Numbered from the stretch's first letter, positions 33,708-43,189 are shown. The stretch: DNA of 43,500 nucleotides from Candidatus Bathyarchaeota archaeon (GCA_018396995.1 JAGTQB010000010.1:1-43500); one strand, 5' to 3'. Made by a program: numbers and translations. Notes: generated by a model from the sequence alone, not told the origin.

Positions 33708-34370
33708 TTGACGAGTACCATTTATTCCTCTTTAATTGGGAAACAGTTGAAGGATGAGAATGGTAGGGAGATAGGTAAGATAATATCCTTTATAATAGAT
33801 TCATCTGGAACTGTTAGGGAGGCTTTGGTTGAAGGTAAGAGCGAGACTTTGGTTAGATATCCTGTTAGTAGGCTGAAGTTCACGCAGGATGATGTTTTCC
33901 TAGTATTTGATATAGAGAGGCGTGTTGAAGAAATTTGTGAGAAGATGCCGCTGCTCCTTAAGAAGCGGGATACCCTAGAGACCTTGTTTAAGAATAAGGA
34001 GATTCCACCAGAGATCTATGAGGGGCTAAGTGCGGAGATAGATAAGTCGATTAGCGAGTTAGAGACTGAATCACAGAACCTTTTAAAGGAGATAGACAGC
34101 GAAGTCCAGCGGCAGGAGGACTCCATCAAGATGCTCTATTTAGCTAGGACATTTCTCGAGATGGAGCATGCGATAGGTAACGTGAAGGATGATATCTTCC
34201 GCCAATCACTAATATCAATCCTCAGGGAAATAAAGTACACCTCGCATAGAAAATCCAGCCTACTAAAGACTAAGGAGAGACTTCTGGGATTAACCCCTCA
34301 GCGTGATATTGGATCTGAAATTAATCTTGGGCAGAAATCAGCTATAAGTGTGCGCATAACAGAAAAATAG
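33708..34370 (+). CDS. cdvA: CdvA cell division protein
   Basis: A 220-aa protein in the CdvA arrangement. An N-terminal PRC-barrel-like domain (about residues 5-72, LIGKQLKDENGREIGKIISF) is followed by a long coiled coil (about 75-200) and a short C-terminal tail that could hold the ESCRT-III-binding motif. CdvA marks the division plane on the membrane and recruits CdvB (family knowledge). The start is a TTG at 33708, eight bases after GGGGGT. Its place between two ESCRT-III genes and ahead of a Vps4 homologue supports the call strongly. Confidence 0.87.
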   Translation: MTSTIYSSLIGKQLKDENGREIGKIISFIIDSSGTVREALVEGKSETLVRYPVSRLKFTQDDVFLVFDIERRVEEICEKMPLLLKKRDTLETLFKNKEIPPEIYEGLSAEIDKSISELETESQNLLKEIDSEVQRQEDSIKMLYLARTFLEMEHAIGNVKDDIFRQSLISILREIKYTSHRKSSLLKTKERLLGLTPQRDIGSEINLGQKSAISVRITEK

Positions 34371-34392
34371 CCAGATTAGTGGAGGCTATGCC

Positions 34393-35238
34393 ATGGCCCC
34401 AGCTGTCAAAGGTTTTTTTGGGAGGACTAAGAGGTCTCTAAATGAAATGCTAATTGAATCTATCTGTGAGCTAGGAAAATATTACTCCAGGCTTGAGTTG
34501 GCTTACTCTAAGCTTGTTAAGAGGGAACGCGAACTATTCAATGAATGTATTGTATCCCTGAGTAGGGGGATGCGGAATAAGGCTGTTGTCTATGCTAATG
34601 AAATTGCAGAGTTAAGGAAGCTAATGTCGACGGTGCAGAACCTCCAGCTATCTCTTGAAAGGGCAATATTAAGGCTTGAGACATTTAAGGCCGTAACACC
34701 GACACTACTCCATGATATTAAGGGAGTCTTTAGTGACGTTAAAGAAACGCTTAATCAGCTCGCTAAAGTGATGCCATCTCTAACACCGGAGCTAAATAAC
34801 TTCATAAATTCAATTAATGATTTGCTGGCAGCAACTGAGATAGGCTCAGTTAAGTGCGAGCCTACAGTTGTAAGTGATGAGGCTACTGAGGCAATACTTA
34901 AGGAGGCATTAGACCATCTTAAGGGAGAGATCGAGAGGAAGATTCCCGAGCCGCCGGAGGGTATCTCCCTTCCTGAGCCGCCGAAAGCCGCCATTAAGCC
35001 TCAAATAGCCCTCACAGTTGATGGAGCGGAGGCATATGTTAGTGAGGATGGATCAATAATTAATGTGAGGAGCCCCAGCCAGAGCAGGATTATGGAGGAG
35101 CTTGTCTTAGATTATATTGAACGCAATAATGGGGAACTAAACTTGTCGAGGTGTGCTGAGGAGCTGAAGGTGCCGCCGGATAAAATCATGGAGGTTATTG
35201 ATTCATTAAGTAAGAGGGGCATAATAAGGATTGAGTGA
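34393..35238 (+). CDS. cdvB: CdvB, ESCRT-III protein with C-terminal winged helix
   Basis: A 281-aa protein. The ESCRT-III helical core covers about residues 15-175. A Pro-rich segment IPEPPEGISLPEPP (184-197) matches the MIM2-type motif that binds the MIT domain of CdvC. A winged helix (about 229-281, MEELVLDYIERNNGELNLSR) is the CdvA-binding domain. It is therefore the adaptor between CdvA and CdvC. The ATG has GGAGG seven bases ahead (34381-34385). The stop overlaps the first possible start of cdvC. Confidence 0.92.
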   Translation: MAPAVKGFFGRTKRSLNEMLIESICELGKYYSRLELAYSKLVKRERELFNECIVSLSRGMRNKAVVYANEIAELRKLMSTVQNLQLSLERAILRLETFKAVTPTLLHDIKGVFSDVKETLNQLAKVMPSLTPELNNFINSINDLLAATEIGSVKCEPTVVSDEATEAILKEALDHLKGEIERKIPEPPEGISLPEPPKAAIKPQIALTVDGAEAYVSEDGSIINVRSPSQSRIMEELVLDYIERNNGELNLSRCAEELKVPPDKIMEVIDSLSKRGIIRIE

Positions 35239-36380
35239 ACGTAGGGAGGGTTATGAGCGCCGCCCAGGAGCTCGAGCAACTTGCGCTTAGATATGCGGAG
35301 AAGGCAGTAACACTCGACAAGCAGGGAAAAAGTGATCTTGCAATAGAAGCCTATCAGAAAGCTGTCGAGGCCCTACTTAAGATCGTTAAGCTGAACCCAA
35401 ACTACGAATTAAATAAAATATATTTGCAGAGGGCAGAAGCATATAAGAGGAGAATAGCGGCGCTCAAATCCTCCCTACACATGAGCCCAGCAGCTGGCAC
35501 CTTAGAGGAAGGAACAAACTTTGAGGACTTGATACTCAAGGAGACCCCTAAGGTAACATGGGACGAAATCGTTGGTCTTGAAGACGCTAAGAAAGCCATA
35601 AAAGAGGCCATCGTCTACCCGTCCCTCAGGCCAGACTTATTCCCACTCGGCTGGCCTAGAGGAATACTTCTCTTCGGGCCCCCAGGCTGCGGTAAGACCC
35701 TCCTAGCGGCGGCTGTTGCAAACGAGATTAAAGCCAAGTTTATACAAGTTGACGCGGCATCCATAATGTCTAAGTGGCTTGGGGAGGCGGAGAAGAACGT
35801 TGCCAGACTATTTGATCTCGCTAGGAGGGAAGCTAAGAGCTCACCAGTGATAATTTTTATAGATGAAATTGATTCGCTGGTTGGGGTTAGGCGGCTTGAG
35901 GTTGGCGGAGAGGTTAGAGTTAGAAACCAGTTTCTTAAGGAGATGGATGGAGTGCTTGACAAGAAGAACCCTTTAAGGGTGTATGTAATAGGAGCAACAA
36001 ATAAGCCATGGGATCTCGACCCACCATTCATAAGGAGGTTTCAGAAGAGAATTTATGTTCCCCCACCGGGATATAAGGAACGCCTAGAAGCATTCAATCT
36101 ATATACAAAGCCATTAAAGCTCGCGCCTGACGTGGATCTTGATAAATTAGCCAGGCTAACCGAAGGCTACTCAGGTAGCGATATAATGGATGTGTGCCAG
36201 TCGGTCCAGCTCAAAGTTAACAGTGAGGTTTTCGAAAAATATGAAGACTACATGAAGGCTGAGCCTAGACCAATAACTATGCGCGATTTCTTAGAGATCC
36301 TAGAGAGGAGGAAGCCAAGCATAACTAGAGAGATGCTGACACAATATGAAAGGTGGTCTAACGAGTTTAAAGCCCTCTAA
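35235..36380 (+). CDS. cdvC: CdvC, Vps4-like AAA ATPase
   Basis: A 381-aa AAA ATPase. It has an N-terminal MIT domain (about residues 10-80), a linker, then the AAA core with Walker A GPPGCGKT (148-155), Walker B IIFIDEID (206-213), sensor GATNKP and arginine-finger region RRFQKR, and a Vps4-type C-terminal helix. It pulls ESCRT-III filaments apart during division. The GTG at 35235 overlaps the cdvB stop as GTGA; an ATG at 35253 follows a GGGAGGG only two to three bases away. Confidence 0.94.
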   Translation: MNVGRVMSAAQELEQLALRYAEKAVTLDKQGKSDLAIEAYQKAVEALLKIVKLNPNYELNKIYLQRAEAYKRRIAALKSSLHMSPAAGTLEEGTNFEDLILKETPKVTWDEIVGLEDAKKAIKEAIVYPSLRPDLFPLGWPRGILLFGPPGCGKTLLAAAVANEIKAKFIQVDAASIMSKWLGEAEKNVARLFDLARREAKSSPVIIFIDEIDSLVGVRRLEVGGEVRVRNQFLKEMDGVLDKKNPLRVYVIGATNKPWDLDPPFIRRFQKRIYVPPPGYKERLEAFNLYTKPLKLAPDVDLDKLARLTEGYSGSDIMDVCQSVQLKVNSEVFEKYEDYMKAEPRPITMRDFLEILERRKPSITREMLTQYERWSNEFKAL

Positions 36381-36469
36381 GTAGCCTGTTCTAAATAATT
36401 TGTTAGCGTTAAAGTTATACCATGCCCTAAAATAATAAAATAATGTAAATATTATATTATTGCTATTGG

Positions 36470-36561
36470 AGCCCGGTGGTGTAGCGGACAAGCATAGCGG
36501 GCTTTGGAGGAGGAGCCGGAGAGACCCGCTGACGGGAGTTCGAATCTCCCCCGGGCTACCA
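36470..36561 (+). tRNA. tRNA-Gln (UUG) with 16-nt intron
   Basis: Acceptor AGCCCGG pairs with CCGGGCU. The T-arm is GGGAG-UUCGAAU-CUCCC, and A73 and CCA are encoded. Anticodon stem GCGGG/CCCGC encloses CU-UUG-G, an insert of about 16 nt after position 37, and A38. The mature length is 76. A TATA-like AAATATTATA (about 36447-36456) lies just upstream. Confidence 0.9.
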
Positions 36562-36580
36562 AAACCTATTATGCTCAAAG

Positions 36581-37162
36581 TCATTTCATATTAATGAGTG
36601 TTATTTTTCTAGCACCTTTATCCAACATATCCTTTATCGCTCTTTCCACGTCCCCCGGATTCACATCTATCCCCTTTATAGCATCCTCCAGGAGGAAAGT
36701 TTCAAAGCCATATTTTATAGCATCTAGAACAGTGTTCTTGACGCAATACTCCGTTGCTAAGCCGCCTATAAAGACCCTCCTAACACCAATCCCCTTCAAT
36801 AAACTGGCTAAGTTTGTCCCCTCAAAGCCAGAGTAAGCTTCCTTAAGCGGATCCGTAGCCTTAGAGATCACAATTGTCCTCTCTGGGAGCCTCAGATTCG
36901 GGTGGAACTCGGCGCCCCTAGTTCCCTGAATACAGTGGGGTGGCCATAACCCTCCATGAGTCTTGAAGGATATATGGTTTGGGGGGTGCCAATCCCTTGT
37001 AGCAACGATCACAGCGCCAGCCTCTTCAAACTTCCTAATATATTCGTTGAGAACAGGAATTATTTTGTCGCCGTCAGGGACTGGTAAAGCTCCTCCAGGA
37101 CAGAAGTCTACCTGAACATCAACTATTATTAACGCATCCTCCCTACTAATCCTAAACTTCAT
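36581..37162 (-). CDS. pncA: Nicotinamidase (isochorismatase family)
   Basis: An enzyme of about 193 aa converting nicotinamide to nicotinate for NAD salvage. The catalytic triad is visible as Asp in IIVDVQVDF, Lys in VISKATDP and Cys in TEYCVKNT. The metal site is in TRDWHPPNHISF. I choose the ATG at 37162, about seven bases after GGAGG; a longer frame up to 37210 lacks such a site. It converges with the tRNA-Gln gene. Confidence 0.93.
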   Translation of the reverse strand: MKFRISREDALIIVDVQVDFCPGGALPVPDGDKIIPVLNEYIRKFEEAGAVIVATRDWHPPNHISFKTHGGLWPPHCIQGTRGAEFHPNLRLPERTIVISKATDPLKEAYSGFEGTNLASLLKGIGVRRVFIGGLATEYCVKNTVLDAIKYGFETFLLEDAIKGIDVNPGDVERAIKDMLDKGARKITLINMK

Positions 37163-37328
37163 AATAATCCCTCCAATATTTTCCCAAGGTTCTATATTTA
37201 CATCCACCATTTTAAAAACTTGGTTTGACTCTATGCAGTCCTTTGGCCCCTTAACTCTTCAAAACTTCTCCTATCTTAATCTCAACTCCCTTTACTAAGG
37301 GGGAAGATTTAACGCATAAAAATGTCTC

Positions 37329-39452
37329 CTAATATGGGCATACCCCTGTCGGGCATTCACCAGCATATTCCTCTGGCGCCTGAGTGTAAGGTGGGGGGCC
37401 TGACGCCGCCGTTGTCGGCGTGCTCGGAGCTTGAAGACCGCCAATTACAAGAACCTGCCCAGATTTGCTCCCATACCGGTATACCGTTATGCCTTTACAC
37501 TTGAGCTTCCACGCCATCATGAAGACCCTCCGCACATCATCTACTGTGGCGTCCGGCGGCAAATTAACAGTCTTCGCAACCGCGTTATCTACATATTTTT
37601 GAAACGCCGCCTGCATACGCACATGCCACTCAGGGGCTATTTCGAGAGCTGTCTTAAACAATCTTTTCACATCCGGTGGGACCTCATCTAATCCCTGAAC
37701 TGACCCCGTCCTGGCAACCTTCGAGATAATATCTGCACTGTAAAAGCCCCTCTCTTTAGCTATTTGTTCGAAGACAGGGTTAACCTCGAAGAGCTGTGTT
37801 CCCATGACGTTTCTTACGAAGGCTACAGCGAATAATGGCTCTATTCCGCTTGATGTCCCAGCAATTATGCTTATTGTTCCGGTCGGCGCTATAGATGTCA
37901 CTGTCGCGTTTCTCATGGCCTTATAGCCCATCTTCTCCCATATGCTTCCTGGGAAGCTGGGAAAGGAGCCTCTCATCTCTCCGAGCTCCACAGACATCTT
38001 CCTAGCTTCATTAGATATAAATGACATAACCTTCTCAGCCATAGCAATAGCTTCTTCAGAGTCATAGGATATGCCAAGCTTTATTAGCATCTCAGCCCAC
38101 CCCATAACACCTAAACCTATCTTTCTACTAGCCTTAGTGGCGGCATCAATTTGGGGTATAGGATACCTGTTAGCATCTATAACATTGTCTAGAAAGTGGA
38201 CAGCTGTTCTAACCGTCCGCCTAAGCTTCTCCCAATCAACCTCACCATCCTTAACCATTCTAGAAAGGTTTATTGAGCCAAGATTACAGCTCTCATACGG
38301 CAGTAATGGAACCTCACCACACGGGTTTGTGCTCTCAATTGTTCCCAAATGGGGAGTCGGGTTCCTTCGGTTAATTTCATCTATAAATATTAATCCAGGA
38401 TCACCAGTCTTCCATGCTGCCGTGGCTATTAAGTCGAATATGTCCCTAGCCCTTAACCGCCTAACAATTGCACCGTTCCTAGGATTAACTAAGCTATAGT
38501 ATCTATCGTTCTCAACAGCCTCCATGAATTCATCTGTAACCGCAACTGATATATTGAAGTTTGCTAGCACGCCCTCCTTTTCCTTAGCCGTGATAAACTC
38601 AATTATGTCTGGGTGGTCAACCCTAAGTATGCCCATGTTAGCGCCCCTGCGACGACCACCCTGCTTAATCACCTCTGTTGCGACATCGAAGATCTTCATG
38701 AAGGAGACTGGACCACTGGCGACACCCATCGTCGATTTAACGACATCGCCCTTCGGTCTCAGCCTAGAGAATGAGAAACCTGTTCCACCACCAGATTTAT
38801 GTATTAGCGCCATATACTTTAATGCGTCAAAAATTTCCTCTATAGAGTCCCCGACTGGTAAAACAAAGCAGGCTGAGAGCTGACCTATCTCTGTTCCAGC
38901 GTTCATGAGTGTCGGTGAATTGGGCAGGAATTCTAGGTTGGCCATAACTCTATAAAATTCCTCTTCAACCCTCCCTATGTCTGCGCTCTTATCATATATT
39001 GCATCGACCTTAGCTATCGCCCTAGCAACCCTACGAAACATTTGTGAGGGTGTTTCGATAACCCTTCCAGTCTCATCCTTTAAGAGATACCTCCGCTCCA
39101 AAACTGTTATCGCGTTCAGTGATAGCTTTAAGTCATCGGTAACGCCCAAGAGCTTCTTTTTCTCTCTTAACTCAGTCCTCTTATGCCTATAGAGTATATA
39201 TGCCTTAGCGACGGCATCATAGCCATTCTTTATTAAAACCTGCTCAACAATATCCTGTATGTCTTCGACGCTTGGTATCCTATCATTAAATTTCTCTTCA
39301 AGTATGGCGACAACCTGCGCTGAGAGCCTAGCTGCTAGCTCCCCATCTTCACCCCTAACCGCCTGAATAGCCTTATGAATAGCATTAGTGATCTTTGTTG
39401 GATCGAATGAGACAATACGACCATCTCTTTTCCTAATGAGGGAAATCGGCAT
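37329..39452 (-). CDS. nrdJ: Ribonucleoside-diphosphate reductase, adenosylcobalamin-dependent (class II)
   Basis: A single-subunit reductase of about 707 aa. An N-terminal ATP-cone (about residues 1-90, LIRKRDGRIVSFDPTKITNA) senses dATP/ATP. The barrel has SACFVLPVGDSI with the first redox Cys, NPCGEVPLLPYESCNLGSINL with the radical Cys and Glu, and PTGTISIIAGTSSGIEP. The C-terminus ends GECPTGVCPY, the Cys pair that re-reduces the active site. No small subunit is nearby, fitting a B12 enzyme. ATG at 39452 preferred over the TTG at 39470. Confidence 0.93.
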   Translation of the reverse strand: MPISLIRKRDGRIVSFDPTKITNAIHKAIQAVRGEDGELAARLSAQVVAILEEKFNDRIPSVEDIQDIVEQVLIKNGYDAVAKAYILYRHKRTELREKKKLLGVTDDLKLSLNAITVLERRYLLKDETGRVIETPSQMFRRVARAIAKVDAIYDKSADIGRVEEEFYRVMANLEFLPNSPTLMNAGTEIGQLSACFVLPVGDSIEEIFDALKYMALIHKSGGGTGFSFSRLRPKGDVVKSTMGVASGPVSFMKIFDVATEVIKQGGRRRGANMGILRVDHPDIIEFITAKEKEGVLANFNISVAVTDEFMEAVENDRYYSLVNPRNGAIVRRLRARDIFDLIATAAWKTGDPGLIFIDEINRRNPTPHLGTIESTNPCGEVPLLPYESCNLGSINLSRMVKDGEVDWEKLRRTVRTAVHFLDNVIDANRYPIPQIDAATKASRKIGLGVMGWAEMLIKLGISYDSEEAIAMAEKVMSFISNEARKMSVELGEMRGSFPSFPGSIWEKMGYKAMRNATVTSIAPTGTISIIAGTSSGIEPLFAVAFVRNVMGTQLFEVNPVFEQIAKERGFYSADIISKVARTGSVQGLDEVPPDVKRLFKTALEIAPEWHVRMQAAFQKYVDNAVAKTVNLPPDATVDDVRRVFMMAWKLKCKGITVYRYGSKSGQVLVIGGLQAPSTPTTAASGPPPYTQAPEEYAGECPTGVCPY

Positions 39453-39512
39453 TTTACAAACGCGCCTCAAGAAATAACACTATTGTGGCAACTTTAATAT
39501 TTTGTGGAGACT

Positions 39513-40367
39513 TTATGGCACCTTCTTAACCTTTCCAGATACTATCACTTTTTCATAAAGTTCATTGAATATCAATGCAAGCTCCTCTGGAGAGAGTTCT
39601 CTAACCCTCCTCTCATGGAATGCTATTGAATCAGCTACATTATACATAATTTCTTTTGGAAACTTCAGATCACTAAGGAATACTTTGATGGCACTCCTCA
39701 CTTTCTTATTCTTCTGCGTAAAGACCGCGCGTAGAAACCTGAAAAATTGCTCCTCATCTTTAACGTAGAAGGGTGGTTTCCTCGGTCTCAGCCGAACAAT
39801 GACCGAATTTACTTCCGGCATGGGCCAAAAACTCTCCCTTGGGATGAAGTCCAGCAAGTCGACATCAGCATAATAATAGACTGTCACAGTGAGACGCCCA
39901 TAGTCGCCGGTGCCGGGCTGAGCTACAAGGCGTCTCCCAAATTCCTCCTGAAAAGTTAGAACTGCGCAGTCAAACCTCCTTCTTAGGAGCCAGAAAATTA
40001 GTGGCGAGGATATTGAGTATGGTGGAATGGAGACGACTTTGTTGAAGTATGGTAGATTACTTATCTTTAGAATATCGCCCCTTAATATAACCACATTCCT
40101 GTAATTACTTAGGCGGTGCATAAGGATTCTAACGATTTTCGGATCGATCTCAACAGCTATTACCTGCTTAGCTATCCTTGCAAGATGCTCTGTAAGAAAG
40201 CCGAGACCTGCTCCAACCTCCAGAATAATATCATCATCATTAACCGAGGCATATGAGACGAGTTTTTTAAGAATTCCTTCATCAACCAAGAAGTTCTGAC
40301 CAAGTCTCCTCCTAAGCCGCACTTCATGCGCCATCAGTATTCTCTTAGTTTCCTCTAGAAGCCCCAT
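39513..40367 (-). CDS. rsmA: 16S rRNA dimethyladenosine transferase (KsgA/RsmA/Dim1)
   Basis: A 284-aa methyltransferase for the two adenines at the 3' end of small-subunit rRNA. SAM-site motifs are RRLGQNFLVDEGIL and LEVGAGLGFLTEHL (about residues 49-62), then VEIDPKIV. The catalytic motif IV, normally NLPY, reads SIPPYSISSP (113-122): the Asn is replaced by Ile114. The C-terminal domain is present. It sits in the conserved archaeal order Pus10 - eL21 - Rpo4 - DUF655 - KsgA. Confidence 0.92.
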   Translation of the reverse strand: MGLLEETKRILMAHEVRLRRRLGQNFLVDEGILKKLVSYASVNDDDIILEVGAGLGFLTEHLARIAKQVIAVEIDPKIVRILMHRLSNYRNVVILRGDILKISNLPYFNKVVSIPPYSISSPLIFWLLRRRFDCAVLTFQEEFGRRLVAQPGTGDYGRLTVTVYYYADVDLLDFIPRESFWPMPEVNSVIVRLRPRKPPFYVKDEEQFFRFLRAVFTQKNKKVRSAIKVFLSDLKFPKEIMYNVADSIAFHERRVRELSPEELALIFNELYEKVIVSGKVKKVP

Positions 40368-40398
40368 TAGCCCTCCTCTCAGTGAAATGTCGAGGTGG

Positions 40399-40977
40399 TT
40401 AGGAGGGCTTAGTGAAAAGCCTGTATTTACAGTCTTCTGTTGAGAGTTCCTCCAGAACCCTCTTAGCTATTAGCTTCGCGGGGTTGGGTATACTCGTGCG
40501 TTTCTGCAAGTCTTGAAAACTCTCAAAGGGTTTCCTTTCTCTCTCATCTATAATCTTCCACATGTACTTTTTCCCTATTCCTGGAATAAGCTCAAGGGAG
40601 TGCATTCTGGGGGTTACTGGCTTAGCTGAGTTAAAGAAGCTGATAAATTCGCTTTCCCTGTTTAAAATAATCTTCTCTACTATACTTTCGAGCTCCATTC
40701 TCGCGTTGGCTGTTAGCTCTTCATAGCTGATTTTGCCAACTATGTACAGTATTTCCTCCCTATAATCCTTTCCAATATAGACTCTGTCAGACGGTCTTAA
40801 CGTAACGCCCTCCCTAGCAACAGCCTCTAACAGGGTAAAATATTTTTCACCTACTAGCTGAACGATAGCCCCGCCCTTACGCTTTAACCTCAAACCGGGC
40901 CTTCCATATGGAAGAAAATCTAGCACGTATGCATACTCCTCATAAATTTGTTGCGGTGCCTTCTCCCTCCGCTCCAT
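40399..40977 (-). CDS. DUF655 family protein
   Basis: A protein of about 192 aa with the archaeal DUF655 pattern. An OB-like N-terminal part begins EEYAYVLDFLPYGR, and a C-terminal helix-hairpin-helix region has LELIPGIGKKYMWKIIDERERKPFESF. The latter suggests nucleic-acid binding; function unknown. I prefer the ATG at 40977, since the family usually opens shortly before EEYAYVLD; a GTG at 41082 would add 35 residues of unconvincing sequence. It lies between rpo4 and ksgA as in many archaea. Confidence 0.85.
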   Translation of the reverse strand: MERREKAPQQIYEEYAYVLDFLPYGRPGLRLKRKGGAIVQLVGEKYFTLLEAVAREGVTLRPSDRVYIGKDYREEILYIVGKISYEELTANARMELESIVEKIILNRESEFISFFNSAKPVTPRMHSLELIPGIGKKYMWKIIDERERKPFESFQDLQKRTSIPNPAKLIAKRVLEELSTEDCKYRLFTKPS

Positions 40978-41130
40978 TATAACTAATTTCCCTCCCACCA
41001 ACCTTAGAAAAATAGAATGGCAATTTCCAATACTCCCTATAATGAGATGGGATTCATAATCCTCAATCGTCCCACCAAACACTAAAATCTCATGAACTCT
41101 CTACTAAAATATACTTTTAGGTGCCTAATA

Positions 41131-41469
41131 TCATTTATCTATTCTATACTTGTCTAAAATACTTAAAATTTTTTCGAGCACTGAAGTCTCGATTACCTTA
41201 CGACCTCCGGCGAGAATCGCCCTTAACTCTTCAATAGTTTTGGGCATAATATTCACTACTTGAACTATTTCCTCCTCCTCTAATACCCCCTCAGCCCTTA
41301 ATTCCTCAATAAGCTTCTTTGCATTTTCAGGATCTAGGTACGACATCTTTGCCGCATAGTCTAGTGTTCTACGCTGGAATTGATCCATACCCTCCTTGCT
41401 TAGAGTCTCAAGGATATCTTTAACCTCAGGGATTGTCAGCGGCTTTATCCTAATTATCTTCCTTGGCAT
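41131..41469 (-). CDS. rpoF: DNA-directed RNA polymerase subunit Rpo4/RpoF (RPB4 homologue)
   Basis: A 112-aa subunit of the RNA polymerase stalk. It begins IIRIKPLTIPEVKDILETL, continues QFQRRTLDYAAKMSYLDPENAKKLIEEL, and ends in an HRDC-like helical part (IMPKTIEELRAILAGG). It pairs with Rpo7 to bind RNA and assist initiation. It lies 22 bases after the eL21 gene on the same strand. Confidence 0.92.
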   Translation of the reverse strand: MPRKIIRIKPLTIPEVKDILETLSKEGMDQFQRRTLDYAAKMSYLDPENAKKLIEELRAEGVLEEEEIVQVVNIMPKTIEELRAILAGGRKVIETSVLEKILSILDKYRIDK

Positions 41470-41491
41470 TACATCTCACCGCAATTCCTCT

Positions 41492-41782
41492 TTATGAGAG
41501 AGGCTTCAGATGCTCAGGCCTAACAATTATCATTTTAACAGCATCTCCTTGGGTCACCTCTATTTCGTATGCTCTCCCCCTCTTACCAACAACTATGCCA
41601 ACTTTACCCTGATACCTATGATGGGGCATACCCTTATGCACGCTCGGATCTATGTCTATAACCACCTTGTCTCCGCGGCTATATTCATATAACAATCTGC
41701 TTATGGGGCTCTTACCCCTCTCCCTTGGGCCCTTGCTCATGAGATCTCTGGTCTTCCTACGATAACCATGGGATATTGGCAT
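41492..41782 (-). CDS. rpl21e: 50S ribosomal protein L21e (eL21)
   Basis: A ribosomal protein of about 96 aa. It has SHGYRRKTRDLMSKGPRERG at the N-terminus, then GDKVVIDIDPSVHKGMPHHRYQGKVG and a C-terminal strand typical of eL21. The ATG at 41782 is preferred, with a G-rich GGGGGTGGG site ahead; a GTG at 41791 would destroy that site. It begins directly after the Pus10 gene. Confidence 0.93.
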   Translation of the reverse strand: MPISHGYRRKTRDLMSKGPRERGKSPISRLLYEYSRGDKVVIDIDPSVHKGMPHHRYQGKVGIVVGKRGRAYEIEVTQGDAVKMIIVRPEHLKPLS

Positions 41783-41794
41783 TATACCCACCCC

Positions 41795-43189
41795 CTAAAC
41801 TATAACCTCCATTACATCAAGCTCTAAGGGCTCTGCTCTAGCATTAATTATCTCTGAGACATTAGGTTCCGTTCGGCCATTATCCCCAGTTACAAGCTCC
41901 TTCACATATAAGCCCCCTTGACACCTCACCCACATCTCAATACTATCTGCCGATAACCTTTTTGTCTTCACTTCATATATACGTTTCTCCCGCAGTCTAT
42001 CCGCTCTGCGGTGCAATACTCTTGTAGGAGTCCACTGACGTACTATTACCCCGGTTAACTCCTTCTCTATTTTTACTAGATCTTCGTCAGCAATTTCTTT
42101 ATCAAATTTGATGACGATCCTATAAACCTTTTGGGCTCCCTCCGCCCCCTTAAGCTTCTTTACATCATCTTTATCGCCAAACCTGAGATCTAATACCTCA
42201 ACCTTACCCCTAGCATACTCGTTAATCGCTCTTTCCAGGCCCTTTAAGTCCACATTCCTTCTTTTAGGTTTCTTAACTTCTATTACAAATGGCCTTCCGC
42301 CACCGAGCATACGGGCATCCCTATCTTCTCGGCCAGCTGCATGGAAGGCAGTCTCCTCCCCAAGGGTCACGTCAAGTATGGGCTTAGCGATGAGCTCCTC
42401 AACGGACTCAGGATACATCTTTCCAGTCCAGTTGCACCTGGCACAACCCCTACCACCACACTTTATACAAACCCACTTTGACTGCGGTATACCGCGAATA
42501 AGCTTCCTGTATCTGCCAACTATGAAGAGCGAGTTAACCTGTAAGTCTATTTCCCCTGTAAAGGGGTTTATAAGTATGACAACCTGAGGTTTCATGTAAT
42601 TAACTTGTTTATTAAGTTTCTGCGATATCTCCTTCCCAATCACCCTACTCATCTCATTCCTAATACTCTCACTATACTGGACCCCGAACTCCGCTTTGAA
42701 TTCATCCTCACGCTCCTCAATCTCAACCGGAAGCTTAATGCCAACAAGGAAGTTATCGAATTCATATTCCTTAACCTTCTCAATGGTGCCGTCGATAACG
42801 GGTTGAAGGTTCTCAAAGATGCCCTCGCATAGGAAGCATTTCTCCTCTCCACCAACCCTCCTTCCCATTTTCTCAAGTAAATCGCGTGCCACCTTAAATG
42901 AGCCACGGGTCGCCAATATTTTCAGGGTCTTCACACCTATCTCCTTAACCTTGATCTCTGGAGAAAGAGCCATCTCATGAGCAGCCATAGCGAGTAGCAT
43001 TTTTATCGATCTACCCCTCTCAGAGTTACCAATACCAAAACCTAGAAGAGCAAATTGCCTACCTAAACAATTATCACATAAAGGATACTTCTCAAGCATC
43101 TTTAAGGACAGGTCTAAAATATGCTTAAGCTTCTCCGCAACCACTTCACTCAATATCTCTTCACTCCATTCCCTAAAGTCTAAAATCAT
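41795..43189 (-). CDS. pus10: tRNA pseudouridine synthase Pus10
   Basis: A 464-aa archaeal Pus10 that makes pseudouridine 54 and/or 55 in the tRNA T-loop. The N-terminal zinc site has CDNCLGRQF with CFLC further on, inside a THUMP-like domain. A second Cys cluster is CIKCGGRGCARC. The catalytic block HAAGREDRDARMLGGGRPF carries the nucleophilic Asp. The C-terminus ends in the pseudouridine-synthase KELVTGDNGRTEP pattern. It is the promoter-proximal gene of the ribosomal/RNA cluster running to ksgA. Confidence 0.94.
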   Translation of the reverse strand: MILDFREWSEEILSEVVAEKLKHILDLSLKMLEKYPLCDNCLGRQFALLGFGIGNSERGRSIKMLLAMAAHEMALSPEIKVKEIGVKTLKILATRGSFKVARDLLEKMGRRVGGEEKCFLCEGIFENLQPVIDGTIEKVKEYEFDNFLVGIKLPVEIEEREDEFKAEFGVQYSESIRNEMSRVIGKEISQKLNKQVNYMKPQVVILINPFTGEIDLQVNSLFIVGRYRKLIRGIPQSKWVCIKCGGRGCARCNWTGKMYPESVEELIAKPILDVTLGEETAFHAAGREDRDARMLGGGRPFVIEVKKPKRRNVDLKGLERAINEYARGKVEVLDLRFGDKDDVKKLKGAEGAQKVYRIVIKFDKEIADEDLVKIEKELTGVIVRQWTPTRVLHRRADRLREKRIYEVKTKRLSADSIEMWVRCQGGLYVKELVTGDNGRTEPNVSEIINARAEPLELDVMEVIV

